Shown here in pieces: positions 22,091-35,385 of a stretch of 64,000 bases of DNA. The stretch spans positions 411,267 to 475,266 of the forward strand of contig JAZKJV010010133.1 in the NCBI GenBank assembly GCA_037367405.1, given 5' to 3'. The notes under the pieces were generated by a model, which had not been told where the DNA came from, made no database searches, and worked only from the letters and a program-made list of their open reading frames with translations. Each line of letters opens with the position of its first letter. The stretch's first letter is position 1. Made by a program: the position numbers and the translations under genes. Origin of the DNA: Ottelia alismoides. Its lineage: Eukaryota > Streptophyta > Magnoliopsida > Alismatales > Hydrocharitaceae.

Positions 22091-23110
22091 CAATCTAGAT
22101 GTTGTACGATGAGATTTTGATTGATGAGCTCCTTTAGTTGATTAAACGAAAGTGGTACTTGTTGATCAACATTGAACTCTATCTCATTGCACCGTAATTC
22201 TATAAGAGTTCGGGAAATGCAATAGAAGTCACGAATGAATCTCATATAGAATCCCACATGCTCCAGAAATGACCTCACATTTCTGACGGTTTGAGGTGGC
22301 TCTAAATTTACGATCGCATCCACCTTTATCGGTCTACCTACATGCCACGTTTGTAGACGACGTGGCCCAGCACAATCCCTTATGTGACCATGAAGGGGGT
22401 TTTTTCCCCTGATAACACTAGATTGACTTCATGACATTTTTGAAGTACTCTGTCCAAGTGCTCAAGACATGACTAGAAACTATCACTGTAGATTGAGATG
22501 TCATCCATAAACACCTCGAGAACTGCCTACCATCTCTGTAAAAACTACAAGCATGCATCTTTGGAATGTCGCTGGTGCGTTCACAGTGCAAACGGCATTC
22601 TCCTGAAAGCATAGGTGCTAAACAGGCAAGTGAAGGTCATTTCTCTTGATCTTTAGAGGCAACTTCCGCTTGGTTGTACTCGGAGTATTCATCCAAAAGG
22701 CAGAAGAACTCCTTGCTATCCAGTCTTTCAAATACTTGATCAATGAACAACAAGGGGAAGTGGTCCTTCTTAGTTGTTTCATTCAGGAAGCGGTAGTCAA
22801 CACATACATGCCAGGATGTCGGTACCCGAGTAGATATCTCCTCTCCCTTGTCATTTGTAATCACAGTGAGCCCTAATTTCTTCGGAACTACATGTAATGG
22901 GATCACCCATTTGGAGTCGGAGATGGAATAAATGAAGCCTACGTCACATCATTTCATGATTTCTTTCATGACAACGTCCCTCAGATTTGGGTTTAGTCTT
23001 CTTTAAAACTCTTAGGATGGCTTGGCATCTTCCTCCATTAGATGTGATGTGAGCATAGAGAATTATTTTTCTCATGGAGGTCTGAGACGTGCCAACCAAG
23101 TGCCATGGAA
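22091..23110 (-). pseudogene. Element B reverse transcriptase remnant
   Basis: An open piece at 22637-22906 carries VPTSWHVCVDYRFLN and KKDHFPLLFIDQVF. Beyond a frame change, the catalytic VFMDDIS lies near 22490-22505 and EHVGFYMRFIRDF near 22250. Compared with A, several conserved residues are replaced (EYSEYNQAEV). Stops and indels make it non-coding. Confidence 0.8.
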
Positions 23111-24110
23111 TTTTTCTATAGAACCTCGAGGACTAGAGATTCTTCCTTCGGGATCAGCCTGCTATTGATGATGATCGGATACATATTTTATGCACCTGCA
23201 AGGAAAGTATACTTAAGGCCAGCTGGTAGTGGCTTTAATTCAGTTTCTAATCTAGCTTTTTTCTTTGTCACTTTGAAAACTGTGCTGCTTGGAGGATGAT
23301 CTGCCTGGACTTTGGAGGGAGTGCTGCCCACATCAGTGACTTGTTGTTCAACTTATCATGTGTCGAATAGATATGCAATGAACTCATTGTGTTCGGGCTG
23401 GAATGAGTCATTTGAGTCCAAGAGATGCATCAGAGAATTCGATTTTGTCTCCTAAGTGCCGTCGGAGTTCATATTGACTATGCTTTCAATGTCCTCCTCA
23501 AGAGAAAGGATTTCCTGTGTCCATGCGTCATTCGAAGAGAGTGGTATGTCCCTGATCTCTACAATGAAGTCACAATCTACTTTAGGCAATGTTATATGAC
23601 TTTCATCAGTTATGACTTTAGGCTCGCCAACCATGTCTATTGTAACTCTGTTACTGCTCGAGCTGAAAGTGATCTTTCCATACCCATAATCAACCACAAC
23701 CTCTGTAGTACGCAAGAATGGTCGGCCTATAATAATAGAAGTCTAGAGTAAGGGTGCGGGAGAGTCCATGTCAAGGACTACAAAATCAACTGGAAACTGC
23801 ATGTCCCGCACCTTAACCACAACGTCTTCTAAAAGACCTCAGAGTCGCTTAATGGATCGATCAACAAACGAAAGGATCATGCGTGTCTTCTTGAGAGGAC
23901 CTAGCCTGAATTCTTGCAATAATAAAGAGGGCAGGAGGATGATGGAAGAACCACTATCAAGCAAGGATCGCTCGAAGACTTGATCAGAAATCTTGCATCT
24001 GATTAAAGGTTCTCCTTTGTCTAGCTTCTTTTGCGGGAGATTGCAGATGGTTGCGACTGTGGCCATGGTAAGAACATGCTTCTCTACCTACCGGCATCTG
24101 TTTTTACGTG
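23111..24110 (-). pseudogene. Element B protease and protease-RT spacer remnant
   Basis: The open frame 23839-24066 contains the retropepsin active site in RSLLDSGSSIILLP, a canonical DSG, followed by FRLGPLKKTRMIL as in A. The piece 23452-23715 carries VVVDYGYGKITF, the end of the protease, then an acidic spacer (LSLEEDIESIV). A stop-rich gap separates the two pieces. Confidence 0.78.
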
Positions 24111-26815
24111 GTGGCAAATGATTGTTTGTACATGCCTCCTTCAAACCATTCTTTATAGCGGGCATGTATTCCATGGCCTTCATTATTGGCATCTTAATAG
24201 TCAAATTATCAATAATATCCACAACTCCCGGATCGGATAAATGCACTTTTTCTTTTTGTATTTTTTGGATTTTTTTATTATGTTAGGAAAAGTAATATTT
24301 ATATTAATGAAATCAAAAGCAGTATTCTAATTTACGTCAAGATTCTTGTACACACAATTTTGTACATCCGGATAACAAAAAGGTGTACAGGCTGGAAATG
24401 AAAGTTTTGCTACTGGTGGACAAACAAAAGGTGTTGTCTCTACTTCGTCGGTTGGCATAAGATCGGCTGCAGCTGGCGGCTTCTCTGTGGCTGGTGCGGC
24501 TTTACGTTGACTACGAACAACTTTTTGGTCTTTTTGAATTTTTTAAATTTTTTTGTTTTTGCTGGTGGCGATGATGGTGAGTTACAGCTGGCCTTGCTCC
24601 TCCTTCTTTTTCTTCCTCGCCCGATCTTATAGCTGACATGACTGATGCAGAAGATGACAATTCACCGATCAAACCTTTATTCTTCCCTTAGCTTGCAACA
24701 GATGGTGGCAAAGTCCTACCACTCATGTAAGTGACATCATTCAATAAAGCAATATTACAATCATATGACTCTACAGGCACGGACTGGACATCACATTCTA
24801 CCTGCTCTTTACGCTTAAAGTTAATTGGGATTCACTTCAAACTGGGTCGGGATAGGAGTTTTAGTGGTCGTCAGGTCGTCTAGCTTCTTTGTCATTTCTG
24901 TCATTCCCTTCACCAATTGGGCCAAAAAATCCAGGTTGGGGCTCATGGGAGCTGCCTCAGTTGATTCAGCATGCTGTCCACACTATGATTGTTGATGCGG
25001 AGATAGAGGTTGAGACTGCTGGTAATGATGAGGAGGTGGAGGAAGCTAGTATTGTTGATATGGAGGAGGAGGAGGAGGATAATGTTGAGGTGGTGCAGTT
25101 GGGTACTGGTGGTAAAACTGTAGCTGGCGGTACTACGACTATGAATATTGTTGATTTTGCCTCCAAAGATTTTGGTATTTTTAAGGCTAGTGATACTGAG
25201 GTGATGTTGAGAGGACTGTCCATAACGACAACCATATGGTTGGTGATAAGCCCTATTGGCTGGTGGATGGCCTTGTGAGTGTCCGGTAGGACGACTAGCT
25301 GTACCTCGTTAGTCCATACACGATTGACTTCTTGAATTAATGGTGGCAGTGAAAATGCTGGATCTGAAGGGAGAAGGAAGTCTGGCTGGTAAAAAACCAT
25401 TTGCTCCTACAGTGGGCCCTGCACAGGCGCATGTACATAGTACACATGCTGGATGGCCGGTGGCCGATGACTCGGCTGAGGCTGCTATTGTAGTGATGAC
25501 TCATCCTTCTTCTCAATAGTAGTCTTTGAAGGTGGTGTCACCGACTAAATAGAACCGATGGTGCTCACAAGCAACTCCAACTTTTTAGTGATTTTATCCA
25601 GCTTATCTAAATGTTGCATCCTCTGTTCAATCACGGCGATCTTCTCAAGATCCTGTGATTGTTTCTCAATAATGTCAACCTTAGAGAGTTGGCCCCCGAT
25701 GATGCTGAGATTGAAGCTTTCATCTCTCTACCTCACGAGATGCTTCCATATGTACTTGCTTCTGGAGGACCTACGATTGTCTCTGATGTCCACGGTATGA
25801 AGAGAGGGAGGTCTCTCCCTTGATCATTTCTTCAAAGATCTTCCAGACCACTTCTTCATCATTGTAAAAATGAGATCACCAACATGATGTGTCTATGATC
25901 CGTTGGCATTCTACATTCAGACCACAGAAAAAGTGTTGGACCAGGCTGGTCCTCGGTATCTCATGATGGGGGCATTTTTCCTGCAGGTCCGTGAATCGCT
26001 CCCAGGCTTCATAGATAGTTTCATGGGTAGCCTAGGAGAAGTTTCTAATCCTAGCTCGCATCTGGTTGAGCCGACCGAGAGGTTAGAGTTTGTGAAGGAA
26101 GGCAAATTTTAGTTCCTCCCAAATTGACAGAACCTTTCCCAAATGATTGACCCATTATAGGGCCTTGTCTTGCAAGCTGATGTGGAACATTGTCATCTTA
26201 ACTACGTCTATGGGAACACTGGGGTAGTGGGTTATGTGGCAGATGCGCAAGAACTGCTGCAGGTGAATGTATGGCTCCTCGTTGGTGTTCCCTTCGAATG
26301 ATGGTAGAATAGTAAGGAATTGAGGCTTGAGCTCAAAGTGAGCATATACTAGTGGAATGTGGATCCACTCGATCGTTTGGCTATCTCTAGGATTATGTCT
26401 CCTTTAGTGTGGGTTCCTGCCTCTCAAGTTCATGTTCTTCTTCGTCAGGGTCATCACAGGGTCTGTCTCCTCCTCCTCCTCCTCCTGGTGGTATGTTTCG
26501 TAGATCGTTCACCATGTCTTGAATGCGGTCTAAACAAGAGCTTGCTCTATCAGCTACTGCAAAATGGCCTACATGGAAGCTAGCAACTTAGCGTTGACTT
26601 GGTTCTGGTCGGGTCCCTGACCTGACTTTGTCTATGGAGGTTGTTGTCCTTTTCCTTTTCCCTGAGGTGCCATCTCTGGGTTTGAGACAAAGGAGAAGAA
26701 TTCTGTGTTTGGATCCAGGATTAGGTTTGGCTTCTTCCTGAAATGTGAAAGAATCCCAATCAGACCACTTGAAATCAAATCCTAGCTGCCAAAATGAATC
26801 TGGGATTAGGGTCAA
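24111..26815 (-). pseudogene. Element B gag remnant
   Basis: From high to low coordinates: an N-terminal piece with FKWSDWDSF (26588-26815), echoing the SDWGDLDSLF start of A; the gag domain near 25800-26330 with LKPQFLTILPSFEGN, RLNQMRARIRNF and LVQHFFCGLNVE; a proline-, glutamine- and tyrosine-rich stretch (24966-25400, alternative frame); and KTPIPTQ near 24840, shared with the gag tail of A. A lysine-rich linker follows at 24500-24600. There are numerous stops and frame changes. No zinc knuckle was recognised. Confidence 0.75.
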
Positions 26816-29000
26816 TCCCAGAGTGTTGTGAATGGTGAAAAAAATAGACTAAAATCGACCCCCAATCACAACGACAGATACGGGACAATAGTGGTCCCGA
26901 ATTATTGGGTGGTTAGAGGAGAGGGGAAGAAAACAAGGAGTCTGGAGATTGGTCCACAAGGTCCGAGCCAGGTTCTCGGGAATCACCTTGAAATATTGAC
27001 GATGTCGAGTCTATAGAAACGATGTGGGCGTCGACGGGGTCCTGATTAAACATCCATGGGTCGCCATCATGAAGCAAAAAGAGATTAATGCAGAAAGAAA
27101 GATATTTTGGTCAATGAGGAATAAAAAGAAGTGTAAAATACTAGAAAGTTTCGAATTGAGAAGGGGTAAAAAGGAAGACACATATGACAAAATTTTGTGC
27201 AAATGCACGGGACTTGATCTTTGAACCTTAATCTAGATCCATACAAAAACAATACAAAATCGGATTCACCAACTCACACCATGTGAAGCTGTGAAGGATC
27301 GGCTATATATTATATTTTCATTTTTAGAGTCGTTATTTCAGGCATATCTTTTAACAAGTCCTTAGCACATTAACCCTATAGGAGATAGAGAGAGAGAGAG
27401 AGAGAGAGAGTACTACTAGAAAAGTATCCCGTACTTGTCCTCCTCCTTTATAACCTGTAGTCTGCACTTTTTGAGGTCCTTGTAACCCTTTCTAGATCCC
27501 TACACAGCCAAAGAAAGAGAGAGAGAGAGAGGAAGCTGATAGGTGAAACCAAAACTTTGGTCCTCGCTCGCAACGGAATCACCCGTTAACATGCAAGGAC
27601 CTACTCAGACGCAAACCTATAAGACAAACACACCCGTGAGGGCGTGGCCTAAGCTCAGTACTTCGGACCAAGTCGATGCTCTACACAAGGTGGGAACACC
27701 ATCGCTGACTGGGCCCTACTCGATCACATATGATAGAAGCGTCATTACTTCAGATATCTAGGCAATACAAAAGGCAGTTACAGACTGGGTTTTTTGCTCT
27801 AATCCTTAGCGGGTCATTCCTAGCTCATGGTAGGGGTTTTGGTCCCCTCCTAAGGTACATGAAAACAATGAGGGCTTTATGAACCCAAGACAATGAAAGT
27901 CCATTACGGATTTTAATTAAGGTCGAAGTTTATTTAGTAGTCCCCTTGTTTTAATTTTTTGTGTTTTCCCTTTTTATGGATCTTTTTGCATACAAGTGTC
28001 TAACTTTTCTGAGGATTTTCATTTAAGTCCTAGATGCTCAAAATAAGAGGGAGATGGCGGAAAAACCATGCAAGTCGATTCAATGATGGAAATCTCACAA
28101 TTGAATCTAATGATGCATGCTAAATTAGAGGACTTACAATGCTTCCTAGATCTCTCAATGCGATATGCAAAATATATTTTTTTAAACATATCTACATGGC
28201 AAAGTGGAATTGACAAAACCACCCTAAACAGTAGGTGCTATTAATAATGAAGAATCATCTGTTAATAATTCAGAAATTAGACCGAGGTCCGACCTTCGTG
28301 CTAATCGGTGGTCGCCACGACGAGTCTTTCAAGCATTGTATATGACCCCTCTCGTCATGCGGTCTCAAATCCAAATAACTAGCATTTATTAATTTAACTA
28401 GATCTAAACATGAGAGACTAAAGGTACATGCATTCTTACTATGATTTGGACCTAATTGCCGAGACAAGCAACCTATGTCTAGGGGCTCCATACACACAAA
28501 ACAAATAAAAAGGAAGGCAGAAAACTCAAAATAGTAGGAACCAAAATAAAAGAAGGTGGTAAAGCATGGAAAACTGCAATGAGGCCCCCAGATGAATAGA
28601 CACTAGGGCACTAGACCTCGTTGTGAAGAGTAGTGTCCAAATCCTAATAATAACAAATTATAAATGAATATCTCACTCTCACCACTTACTAAATAATATC
28701 TATGCTAAATATTTTTTCCTTGCTTCATTTGTCACCTCTCCAACTAGTTAGAAGGTGAACACCAGACTCCACCAAGCTAAGTTGCACCGGTCTCCTAAGA
28801 AACCATCCATTAATAGCGGGCCCTCGCAACAAATTCACAAAGAGATATATGTTAGCACAGATAATCAAATAATGTAATCAACATGTGCAATATAAAAAGA
28901 ATAATTGAATGAATATATGCAAGCAAAATAAATCACTAATCACATCAATGAATCAATGAATAAGTACAAAATAAATGACAAAATAGGATACATACATTGT
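26816..29000 (-). other. Element B 5' leader
   Basis: This untranslated region lies between PBS and gag. It holds two GA-dinucleotide runs (27387-27410 and 27515-27532). A block near 28290-28400, containing ATTGTATATGACCCCTCTCG and a following GGTCTCAAATCC, is shared with the leader of C near 45590-45690. No coding sequence is credible; plus-strand frames such as 27543-27761 have no recognisable domain. Confidence 0.65.
27387..27410. repeat. GA microsatellite
   Basis: This is a run of about twelve AG units. A second, shorter one lies at 27515-27532. Both are in the leader of element B and probably expanded after insertion, since the leader of C has neither. Confidence 0.9.
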
Positions 29001-29018
29001 TCCCTATCAACGGTGCCA
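29001..29018 (-). promoter_or_regulatory. Element B primer-binding site, decayed
   Basis: On the minus strand this reads TGGCACCGTTGATAGGGA, two bases from the LTR end. The first eleven bases fit tRNA-Asp with one mismatch, and the rest has drifted. Confidence 0.7.
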
Positions 29019-29020
29019 TT

Positions 29021-31553
29021 TGATAACCACAGTATCACAAGGGTCATACGGTTTCACAAGGCGAAACTGCAATCGGTGCAATGACCACTCGAGAGATTGT
29101 AATTGATTAACAATTAATCCATGATATAGTAATGGCAATGAAAAGCACTATATGAGTGAAAATCTATTTTTTCTCTACAAATAGTTGTGTATAGAAAGTA
29201 AGTGTGTAGAGGTCGAACCACAGAGAGCAAAACTGGTAGCCTATTATTATTTCTAATCAAAGTATATTACGTACAAATATGCCATTTATACATATATGTA
29301 TGTCTATATACACTTTCTTTTATGGGTTTTAATTATATATATTGGATATTTAATTTATATATATTTGGTGCTTTTGATTTTATATTTTTTGTATTTTCTT
29401 TTTATATTATTATTTTCCTTTTTCTTTTTAATGCATAATAGACAATATAAGGCTATATATGCCCTATAGAGTTATATAATTATAAATGCTAGTATAAATA
29501 AATAAAATAACAAAATTAAATTGTGTTTGAGTTTTACATATTTTTCTAATGTTTTTGTCATTTTTATGGAATTTTTGCTAATGTTTATGCATTTTTAAGT
29601 AAAAAACAATCCCATATCAAGGATTATTTAGCAGTCTTAGATTTAAATGAAGATTAAAAATAGCAAAATATATCCAAAATTCTTCAAATCAATTATACTA
29701 GTTAAATAATAAGATACATAAAATTCAGAAACAGAAAACATCTTTTTGAAGTTTTTAATGCTTTTTCGTATTTTTATAAAGGATTTTGTAGCATTTTAAT
29801 TTTTAGTCATTTTCTATTTTTAGGGATTTTTGTTATATGGTTAATACATTCTTAAAAACAACATATAATTTTTTCAGAATTTTTTAGTGTTTTTTTATAT
29901 TGTTTTGGATTTTATAATAAAAACAAGGACCAAAACATGCTCATTTCATTTTTAATAAATAATGAAAATATGAAAAATGCTGAATCAAAATATTAAAATA
30001 AACATTAGCAAGCATCTAACCCTATTTTTGCACAATTTTTAGAGCATGGATGCTATTTTAAATAAATAAAATTCAAGCACCAAAAACACATGTACATGAA
30101 AGAGCATTTTTACAAATAAAATAAATAGTAGGGGATCATGTGCAATTTTTGTAGAAATATACAATGTATATTCAAATTTAATGGACAAAAATTAAATACA
30201 AAAACCTGCGAGGGTACTCCTGCAATTTTTCCACCTCACGTGAGACGACACTGAGGTAACGTAGATTGGACCAAAAAGAAATATTATATAAATACAAGGG
30301 TTTGAGTGTAAAAAGTCCACATTCAATTACACGTGACCGTTTATTTACATTGTTAATAAATAAATAAATAATATGGCGGGGTAAAATATGCAAATTACCC
30401 TTGATATGCACGGAGACGGATGTCGTGATGCTTCTCACTTATACATTTAGCAGCACGAAATGGTTAGATGACGCTTCGTCGATCTGCGATTGTAATTTGA
30501 TCTGATTTTCCATCGAACGAATGACCATGATTAAATATTAGGCTCCACCACAGATCGGACGATGCCGGCTCTTTATGAAGAACAAGGAAGAAAATCTTGC
30601 TTCTCTACCTTCGATCGATCATATCTCCTCCTGCCGACTATCATCATCGATGGTGTTTTGCTCCAGGCCTCCGAGAAGCTCGTTCACAGCTGGTGATGCC
30701 CACAAAGTGGCTCGGGACCTCGAGAAGAGGTCTGTCCAGCTCAAGTTCAGCAAGGGCTTTTGGAACATCTATGCTAGTCAATCTATTCCCATAAAGGCTG
30801 CTTTGCATGGAGGACCTGCACAGGTGGAACGTAAGGCTCAAAGCAAAGTGCCTCGACCAGAGGTGAAGCTAAAATGCACAAAATATGAGGTGGGAGTAGT
30901 GGGTCCGACGAGCGATGGAGTAAGACCCTCATTTCATGAACTGGGGCATGATTCGGTTGAGTGTAGGGACGAATCAGATGGAGAATGCGTCAAGAAAAAG
31001 GATGGGGTGGAAAGGCGAGACGGCGACCATGCGGTTCACAGTGAGAACATGGCCAGAGTTTAAGCGAGAAGATTAGCCCTAATCTATGCTACTGAATTGA
31101 TTAAAAATTGAAATAAAAGATAAAAACCTACCATCTACAGCTACCTACTAATACGTAAAGACGTAGCTCATACATGTGGATTGCTTAGGGAGCACAATTG
31201 GCCAGAGGGACATCGTGGATTGCTCCGCCTCGCCCAAATCACGCGCCCAAGGCTCGATGGTGTTCCAGCTGTCACCAGGAACACACACGTACACTCTATG
31301 GGTCCAGGCTCGCAGATGGACAAAATCTAGTGAGGAGGTGGAGGAACTTATTTACAGACAAGTCTAAGGATCCTTATTGACCGGGGCTTAGGGATTAATC
31401 ACGGATATGCACAAGAGGTTTAGGGTTATGGTGTGGATTAGGGTCGATCAGAGGAGTGTTTGCATGAAAAACTATATCGAGATGAGTGATGTTGCAACCT
31501 TGAAAAATGGATGAAAACAGGGGAAAAGATGGGTTTGACTAGCGATAGAGGCG
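29021..31553 (-). repeat. Element B 5' LTR, left part (U5 side)
   Basis: It starts TGATAACC next to the PBS and runs until element C interrupts it; the rest resumes at 49986. The GTTCGACC-type box shared by all Athila LTRs here is at 29209-29229. The region 29250-30180 is AT-rich. The region 30400-31400 is richer in GC and holds a 162-codon plus-strand frame (30575-31063) without any recognised domain, judged fortuitous. The matching part of the left LTR lies outside the window. Confidence 0.85.
31549..31553. repeat. Target-site duplication of element C, left copy
   Basis: AGGCG lies directly before the TGTTGAAGCC start of the left LTR of C. The second copy is at 49986-49990. Confidence 0.9.
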
Positions 31554-34500
31554 TGTTGAAGCCGAAAATCGAGCGTTCTAAATATGTCTCACACAAGGGG
31601 GAGACACAGTCGTTGTGGCGACCGCACAAAATCCAGAAATCAAACACCAATTAACCCACAACGGAGATCAAATAATGAAAAGCGGTGCGGAGTTAAAATT
31701 TATTATAACTCTACAAAAGATGTGTATAGTGCAAGTAGTGTAGAGGTAGAACACAAGGAGCAAGAAGGTAGATCAGGGCAAATGAACGCTCAAAATGTGA
31801 ATGTGATGATTTGTCTATAAGTGTTAATTTTTTGTGGGTTTTTAATTTTTAATTTTTTTATTTTATTTTTAATTTTATATTTTTATAATTTGATTTTTTA
31901 TTTTTTGATTTTGTATTTTCTTTTTACATTTTATATTTTTAATTTTTTTCTTTTTAATTATAAAATGAATTATATATATTTTTTTAAGAAAAGAGAGAGG
32001 TAATATATTTATAAAAATAAGTCAAAAAAGTCAAAATATATGAAATAAAATATTTTTAGATTTTTTATAATTTTATAATGTTTTTGTGATTTTCATATAT
32101 TTTTGCTAATTTTTTTGGTATTTTTAAAGTCCAAAATACTGAAAACAGTGAACAAAATAAAAAATCCGAAATCAAAATGGTGATAAAAAATATAAACAGT
32201 AACAAAAATTCTCCAAATTAATTTAAAATAAATATAATAAAATAAGGAAAATTAAGAAACGAAAATTAGATTTTTAAGATTTTAGGGAATTTTTAAGATT
32301 TTAATAAATATTTTTGGTGTTTTATTATTTTGAGATGTTTTCTTTTGTATTTTTTAGTGATTTTTTGTCTGAATATAAAACACACATAAGTAGGCAAAAC
32401 ATATTTTTGGGGGAATTTTTAAAAAAGTTTTTATAATTTTTATGGATTTTCTAAAGCTAACAGGGATGAAAATGCATGTTTTTCTATTTCTATAAATATT
32501 AAAATGCAATAAAAATGCAAAATAAAAACATGGACAGATAGAGCAATGCAATAGAAGCTAGGGTAATTGTTTTTGGATTTTTTAGAATTTTATAGATACA
32601 TAAAACAAATAAAGGAAACAAAAAGAAATTACACTACTAACAGCGCTATTTCTGTAAATATGCAAAAGTCCAGGGGGAAACTTGTAATTTTTCCAAAAAA
32701 TAAACAACTAATTAACATAATTTTAGGACCAATAACAAATACGCAAACCCCCAGGGGCCATCCCGCAAAACACCAAGCCCCACGTGCACGAAGCACGAGA
32801 CCTAGCGAGGACCTATATGTAATTTTCAGAAACCCAAGAGCCTGAATGCAAATCCACCAAAAATATTACACAATTAAAATTTTTTTGGACTAACTATTAA
32901 TTTGAAAAAGGCCGAGGTCCCTTCTGCAAAATGAACGCTCACCTCACATGTGCGAGTCACGTGAGGTGACGTGGCCAAGGACCTTTTTGCAATAATACAA
33001 ACTTCAAGAGCTTAAATGTAAATATTACAAAAATATTCAACTGCAACTAAAAGATTAAGGTTCGAATATTAAATAAAAAATTGGAGAGGGTATCATATAA
33101 AATTACCCACGCCTGGGCGCGATCCAACGGCGGGCGATGCTCCACTTATACACGTGGCAGAACAGGAGCGCTTGATAACGGTTCGTGCGGATGGTCCAGA
33201 TTAGATCTCCAAGGTTGATCGAACAGTAGCGGTTGGCGGAGATCGAAAGGTGGTTGTGTGATATGGAGAGGGCCCGTGATCCGACGTCCGGAAGGCAATG
33301 ACGAAGATCGGGGAAGAGGGCCTCGGACGGCGAACTTCCCCGACCTTGCTCCTCCTCCTCCGTGACGATGAAAGCTTCAAGATGGGCCAGGTGTCTTCCT
33401 ACAGGTGTCCTTTGTTGACTGGTGGCACCAAAACCCTCTAGCGATGGCCAGAGCTCTCACTAGGTGGCGATGGAGCTCGGAGGCTCTAGGTACCCCAGTG
33501 AGAAACCAAAATGAGTCCACAGGCTCCTTTTTCAATCTTGTACCTGCAAAAAGAGACTCCGGGCTAAGGGAAAACTGCCTTAGTCCGGTTAGCGAGGTGG
33601 TGAAAAGCGTAGAGGTGGAAATGAGGCTCGCTGGAGCGATCTCCTGCGAACTACGGGCGGAGGTGATTCACTCGATTAAGGGCTAATCTAAGGGGTAGCT
33701 AAGGGTTCTAGGGACTAAGTCTAATTAATAAAGCTAAGAAAAAGTGAAGAAATAAGCTCAATTGGCCGGGAAGCCAGGAGGGGGTACCTCGACGGCGGTT
33801 TCACCGGAGGTGGGTGGATACACCCTATGGCCGCCTCCTCGATCCACCTGAAGGTCGGGAAAAGGAGCTGTCACCTCCCTCTTGATCTGGAGTGCAATGG
33901 GCGCGAAGAAAAATGGTCCAAAGAGGTTCAAAATTTCAAATGGAGGAGGAGGGTGTATATGAAGGGTTGACAAAGTGGATAGGAAGAACGAGGCACATCA
34001 AGCGGATCAGCGATGCAATCTCCAAGGAAAGACCTGGGCGTGTATCTTGGATTATCGAGGAACAAAAGTCTAAACAGGAGCATCACGAAAGGATGAAAGA
34101 TTCATCCTCAAAAAATCCGCGAAAATAGGTCAAAACATGTTCTGACACAAAGCCAGACCTCGGTCAGAGAGTTGACAAAGGTCAACCAAGGAGAGAACCT
34201 GGTTGGTCCACGTGGACCAACCAGGAAAATCGTTGGAAAAAAGATTTAGAGAATTAATTAAAAATAGAAATGGAATTTATTATTTTTTGGTTATTAAATG
34301 AAAAATATTTATTATTTTATAAATTATTTTATAATGATTTTTATTTATTTTTTTGAGGTATAAAAATACATGTTACCTTTTATAAGCTATATAGGTATCT
34401 TTATCTATATATTTTAATATTTTATTTTTATTTTGTATATTTTAATATTATTTATTTTGTTTATTATTTCATAAATTTATAACTTATTTTTATACACTTA

Positions 34501-35368
34501 AAAATATTTTTTTTACTTTTCTGATGTATTTTATACAATTAAACAAATATAAGTATTAATTATATATGTATATTTCTAGGTATTATACCTAAGTGTTTTG
34601 TATAAGTACTTTATTTTCATGTTTTCTTTAGTATTTTATCCCTGTTATATTGTGTACATATATTGTAAATAATATTTACAAAATTATAAAAATATAAAAT
34701 TACCAAAATAATGAATAATAAATAAAATGAATATTTTAATCTGTACAAGTATACAATTGGGGTCCAAAACCTAACATTTAAACCGTAGCTCCAAAAAATA
34801 TGAAATCACCATCATTAAATAGATTATTGATATACAATTGAAGGCGATTTTGATACATTTCGAGTTTTTATTGGAGAGATACAGGTCTGAGAAGTTGTGA
34901 TTCTAGAAACTTATTCAAATTGTAACTTTTTCTCTGTAAATTATTTTTGTATGAAATCAATTTTGTATTTTTTTATTTAATTATTTACAACTTTCATGTT
35001 CAACGTTTCTTTATTTGAAGTATAAAAAGTGGAACTAAAAATAGGTCCCAAAATGAATAAAGAATGAATTAAAATAAAAGGGTATTTTATTGTATTTTGG
35101 CCCTTATCTCCCCCTACTTTCTTCCTTGTCGACCTAGTCATCACGATGCCTAGATCTCGGGGTTTTAGGTCATAAAATATTTGCAATATTTTATTCTTTT
35201 TCTTTTTTTATTTATTCTATAATTTTGGCTTTAAAATCGTATTTTACACACTATTTACACAATGATGCATGCATGCTGAAATGTATGAATTAATGCCATT
35301 TACATGCATTTGCCAGGTCTTTTGAGGCCAAAATGATAGAATAAAGATGATGAAATGTGGATGCATCA
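31554..35368 (-). repeat. Element C 3' LTR
   Basis: This is a direct repeat of 46268-49985. It begins TGTTGAAGCC and ends GCATCA before the polypurine tract. A GC-rich centre (about 32940-34220) is flanked by AT-rich sequence. The U5 box is at 31741-31762. A G-box palindrome lies at 32940-32968. Open frames in the GC-rich part are not conserved in length between the two copies. Confidence 0.93.
32940..32968. repeat. G-box inverted repeat in C LTR
   Basis: Arms CACCTCAC and GTGAGGTG enclose a CACGTG core on one side. The copy in the right LTR (47642-47670) has perfect 10-base arms CACCTCACGT and ACGTGAGGTG. Binding by bZIP or bHLH factors is plausible from the core alone. Confidence 0.7.
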
Positions 35369-35385
35369 CCCTCCTATACTTGCCT
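35369..35385 (-). promoter_or_regulatory. Element C polypurine tract
   Basis: On the minus strand this reads GGCAAGTATAGGAGGG and joins the TGATGC end of the 3' LTR. It carries the AAGTATAGG core common to the four elements. Confidence 0.82.

Noticed and set aside
24889..25278. Plus-strand acidic frame rich in glutamate and valine
   Set aside because: It is the complement of the proline-, glutamine- and tyrosine-rich gag tail of B.
30575..31063. A 162-codon plus-strand frame
   Set aside because: It lies in the GC-rich part of the B LTR, antisense to the element, with no recognised domain; the related LTR of C has no matching frame.
31857..31960. Strongly T-rich hydrophobic frame
   Set aside because: It is low-complexity TTTTA sequence in the LTR of C, giving only phenylalanine-leucine-isoleucine runs.
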